A DNA stretch of 5,603 nucleotides from Melioribacteraceae bacterium (lineage in GTDB: Bacteria > Bacteroidota > Ignavibacteria > Ignavibacteriales > Melioribacteraceae): positions 1 to 5,603 of the forward strand of contig WFQV01000219.1 in assembly GCA_015486905.1 (NCBI GenBank). The letters run 5' to 3'. Position 1 is the stretch's first letter; the number at the start of each line of letters is the position of its first letter. Of the stretch, positions 5,196 through 5,603 are shown one piece after another. The notes under the pieces are model-generated. The model was not told where the DNA came from and ran no database searches. It saw only the letters and a program-made list of their open reading frames with translations. A program made the translations under genes and the position numbers.

Positions 5196-5603
5196 ATGAA
5201 AAACAGAAAACCAAACAGGCTGCCGTTTTTCGATTATTCAAATCCCGCGTGGTATTTTGTTACCATTTGCACGAAAAATCACATTCCATATTTCGGTAAT
5301 GTTCGGGACGAAAATATGATTTTAAATCAATTTGGGGAAATTGTTAAAAACGCATGGATTTGGCTAAACGAACAATATGATTATTGTAAATTGGACGAAT
5401 ACATCGTTATGCCAAACCATTTTCATGGGATAATTATTATTGATCCCGATTTTAATAACAATGAGCGTAGGGACAGCTCGCGAGCTGTCCCTACAAATTA
5501 CGTTAAATTTCAACAAAGTAGGGACAAGTCGCGACTTGTCCCTACAACAAAAGAATCAATAAAATATATTAAAATCAAATCCTTATCCGAATTGGTCGGA
5601 GCA
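5196..5603 (+). CDS. REP-associated tyrosine transposase (RAYT, Y1/HUH family), 5' part, cut by right edge
   Basis: An open frame of 136 codons runs to the window edge with no stop. The start MKNRKPNRLPFFDYSNPAWY and the strand YFVTICTKNHIPYFG (20-34) are typical of the family, whose members cut and join single-stranded DNA at REP hairpins. LDEYIVMPNHFHGIIII (66-82) holds the HUH metal-binding pair His75 and His77. KSLSELVGA (128-136) is the start of the C-terminal helix region; the catalytic tyrosine would lie just outside the window, so activity cannot be judged. Residues 91-117 are encoded by two palindromes of the local repeat family and the linker between them, read in-frame without a stop, so the loop after the HUH strand is enlarged. 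Cluster B lies just upstream, as expected for a RAYT flanked by its own repeats. Family call is firm. Confidence 0.88.
   Translation, partial: MKNRKPNRLPFFDYSNPAWYFVTICTKNHIPYFGNVRDENMILNQFGEIVKNAWIWLNEQYDYCKLDEYIVMPNHFHGIIIIDPDFNNNERRDSSRAVPTNYVKFQQSRDKSRLVPTTKESIKYIKIKSLSELVGA
5467..5545. repeat. Two palindromic repeat units inside the RAYT coding frame
   Basis: Two perfect 28-bp palindromes, 5467-5494 (half-arm GTAGGGACAGCTCG) and 5518-5545 (half-arm GTAGGGACAAGTCG), are joined by a 23-base linker. The linker start, AAATTACGTTAA, is the same as in the linker between units 3 and 4 of cluster A, which is 26 bases long. The 3-base difference keeps the reading phase. Translated, the palindromes give RRDSSRAVPT and SRDKSRLVPT. 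Confidence 0.92.

Overview
This window comes from an AT-rich bacterial genome. It carries accessory genes: a probable integrase start beside a tRNA gene, a ClpP-like protease operon, a large restriction-modification gene, and a REP-associated transposase with its palindromic repeats. The tRNA has no encoded CCA end. The repeats resemble those I associate with Bacteroidota, Ignavibacteriota and related groups. The assignment to that broad group is an inference; no taxonomic marker is present.

Left end (1-325): the first 26 codons of a minus-strand gene that looks like a tyrosine recombinase (integrase) run off the left edge. They are followed by a plus-strand tRNA-Lys(CTT) and its terminator. 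An integrase start next to a tRNA gene is typical of integration hot spots.

Left middle (326-1638): a two-gene minus-strand operon. A 73-residue protein of unknown function overlaps by 8 bases a 295-residue ClpP-fold serine protease of the SDH-proteinase family (SDH_sah). The operon diverges from the restriction-modification gene.

Centre (1639-5169): a 1035-residue single-chain restriction-modification enzyme sits between two near-identical 133-bp direct copies of a palindrome cluster (125 of 133 bases match by hand alignment, no gaps). The enzyme has an N-terminal PD-(D/E)XK nuclease, an adenine methyltransferase with an NPPY motif, and a type-ISP-like C-terminal region. It lacks the helicase of true type ISP enzymes. 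Its presumed target-recognition segment is much more AT-rich than the rest, which suggests specificity exchange.

Right end (5170-5603): the start of a Y1/HUH REP-associated tyrosine transposase (RAYT), cut by the window edge. The gene carries two 28-bp palindromes of the repeat family in-frame, just after its MPNHFH motif, so the repeat is translated.

Taken together, the RAYT is the likely agent that spread the palindromes. The paired palindrome clusters make the restriction-modification gene a potentially excisable or exchangeable segment. The most unusual features are the RM gene framed by direct repeats and the transposase with its own repeat built into its reading frame.
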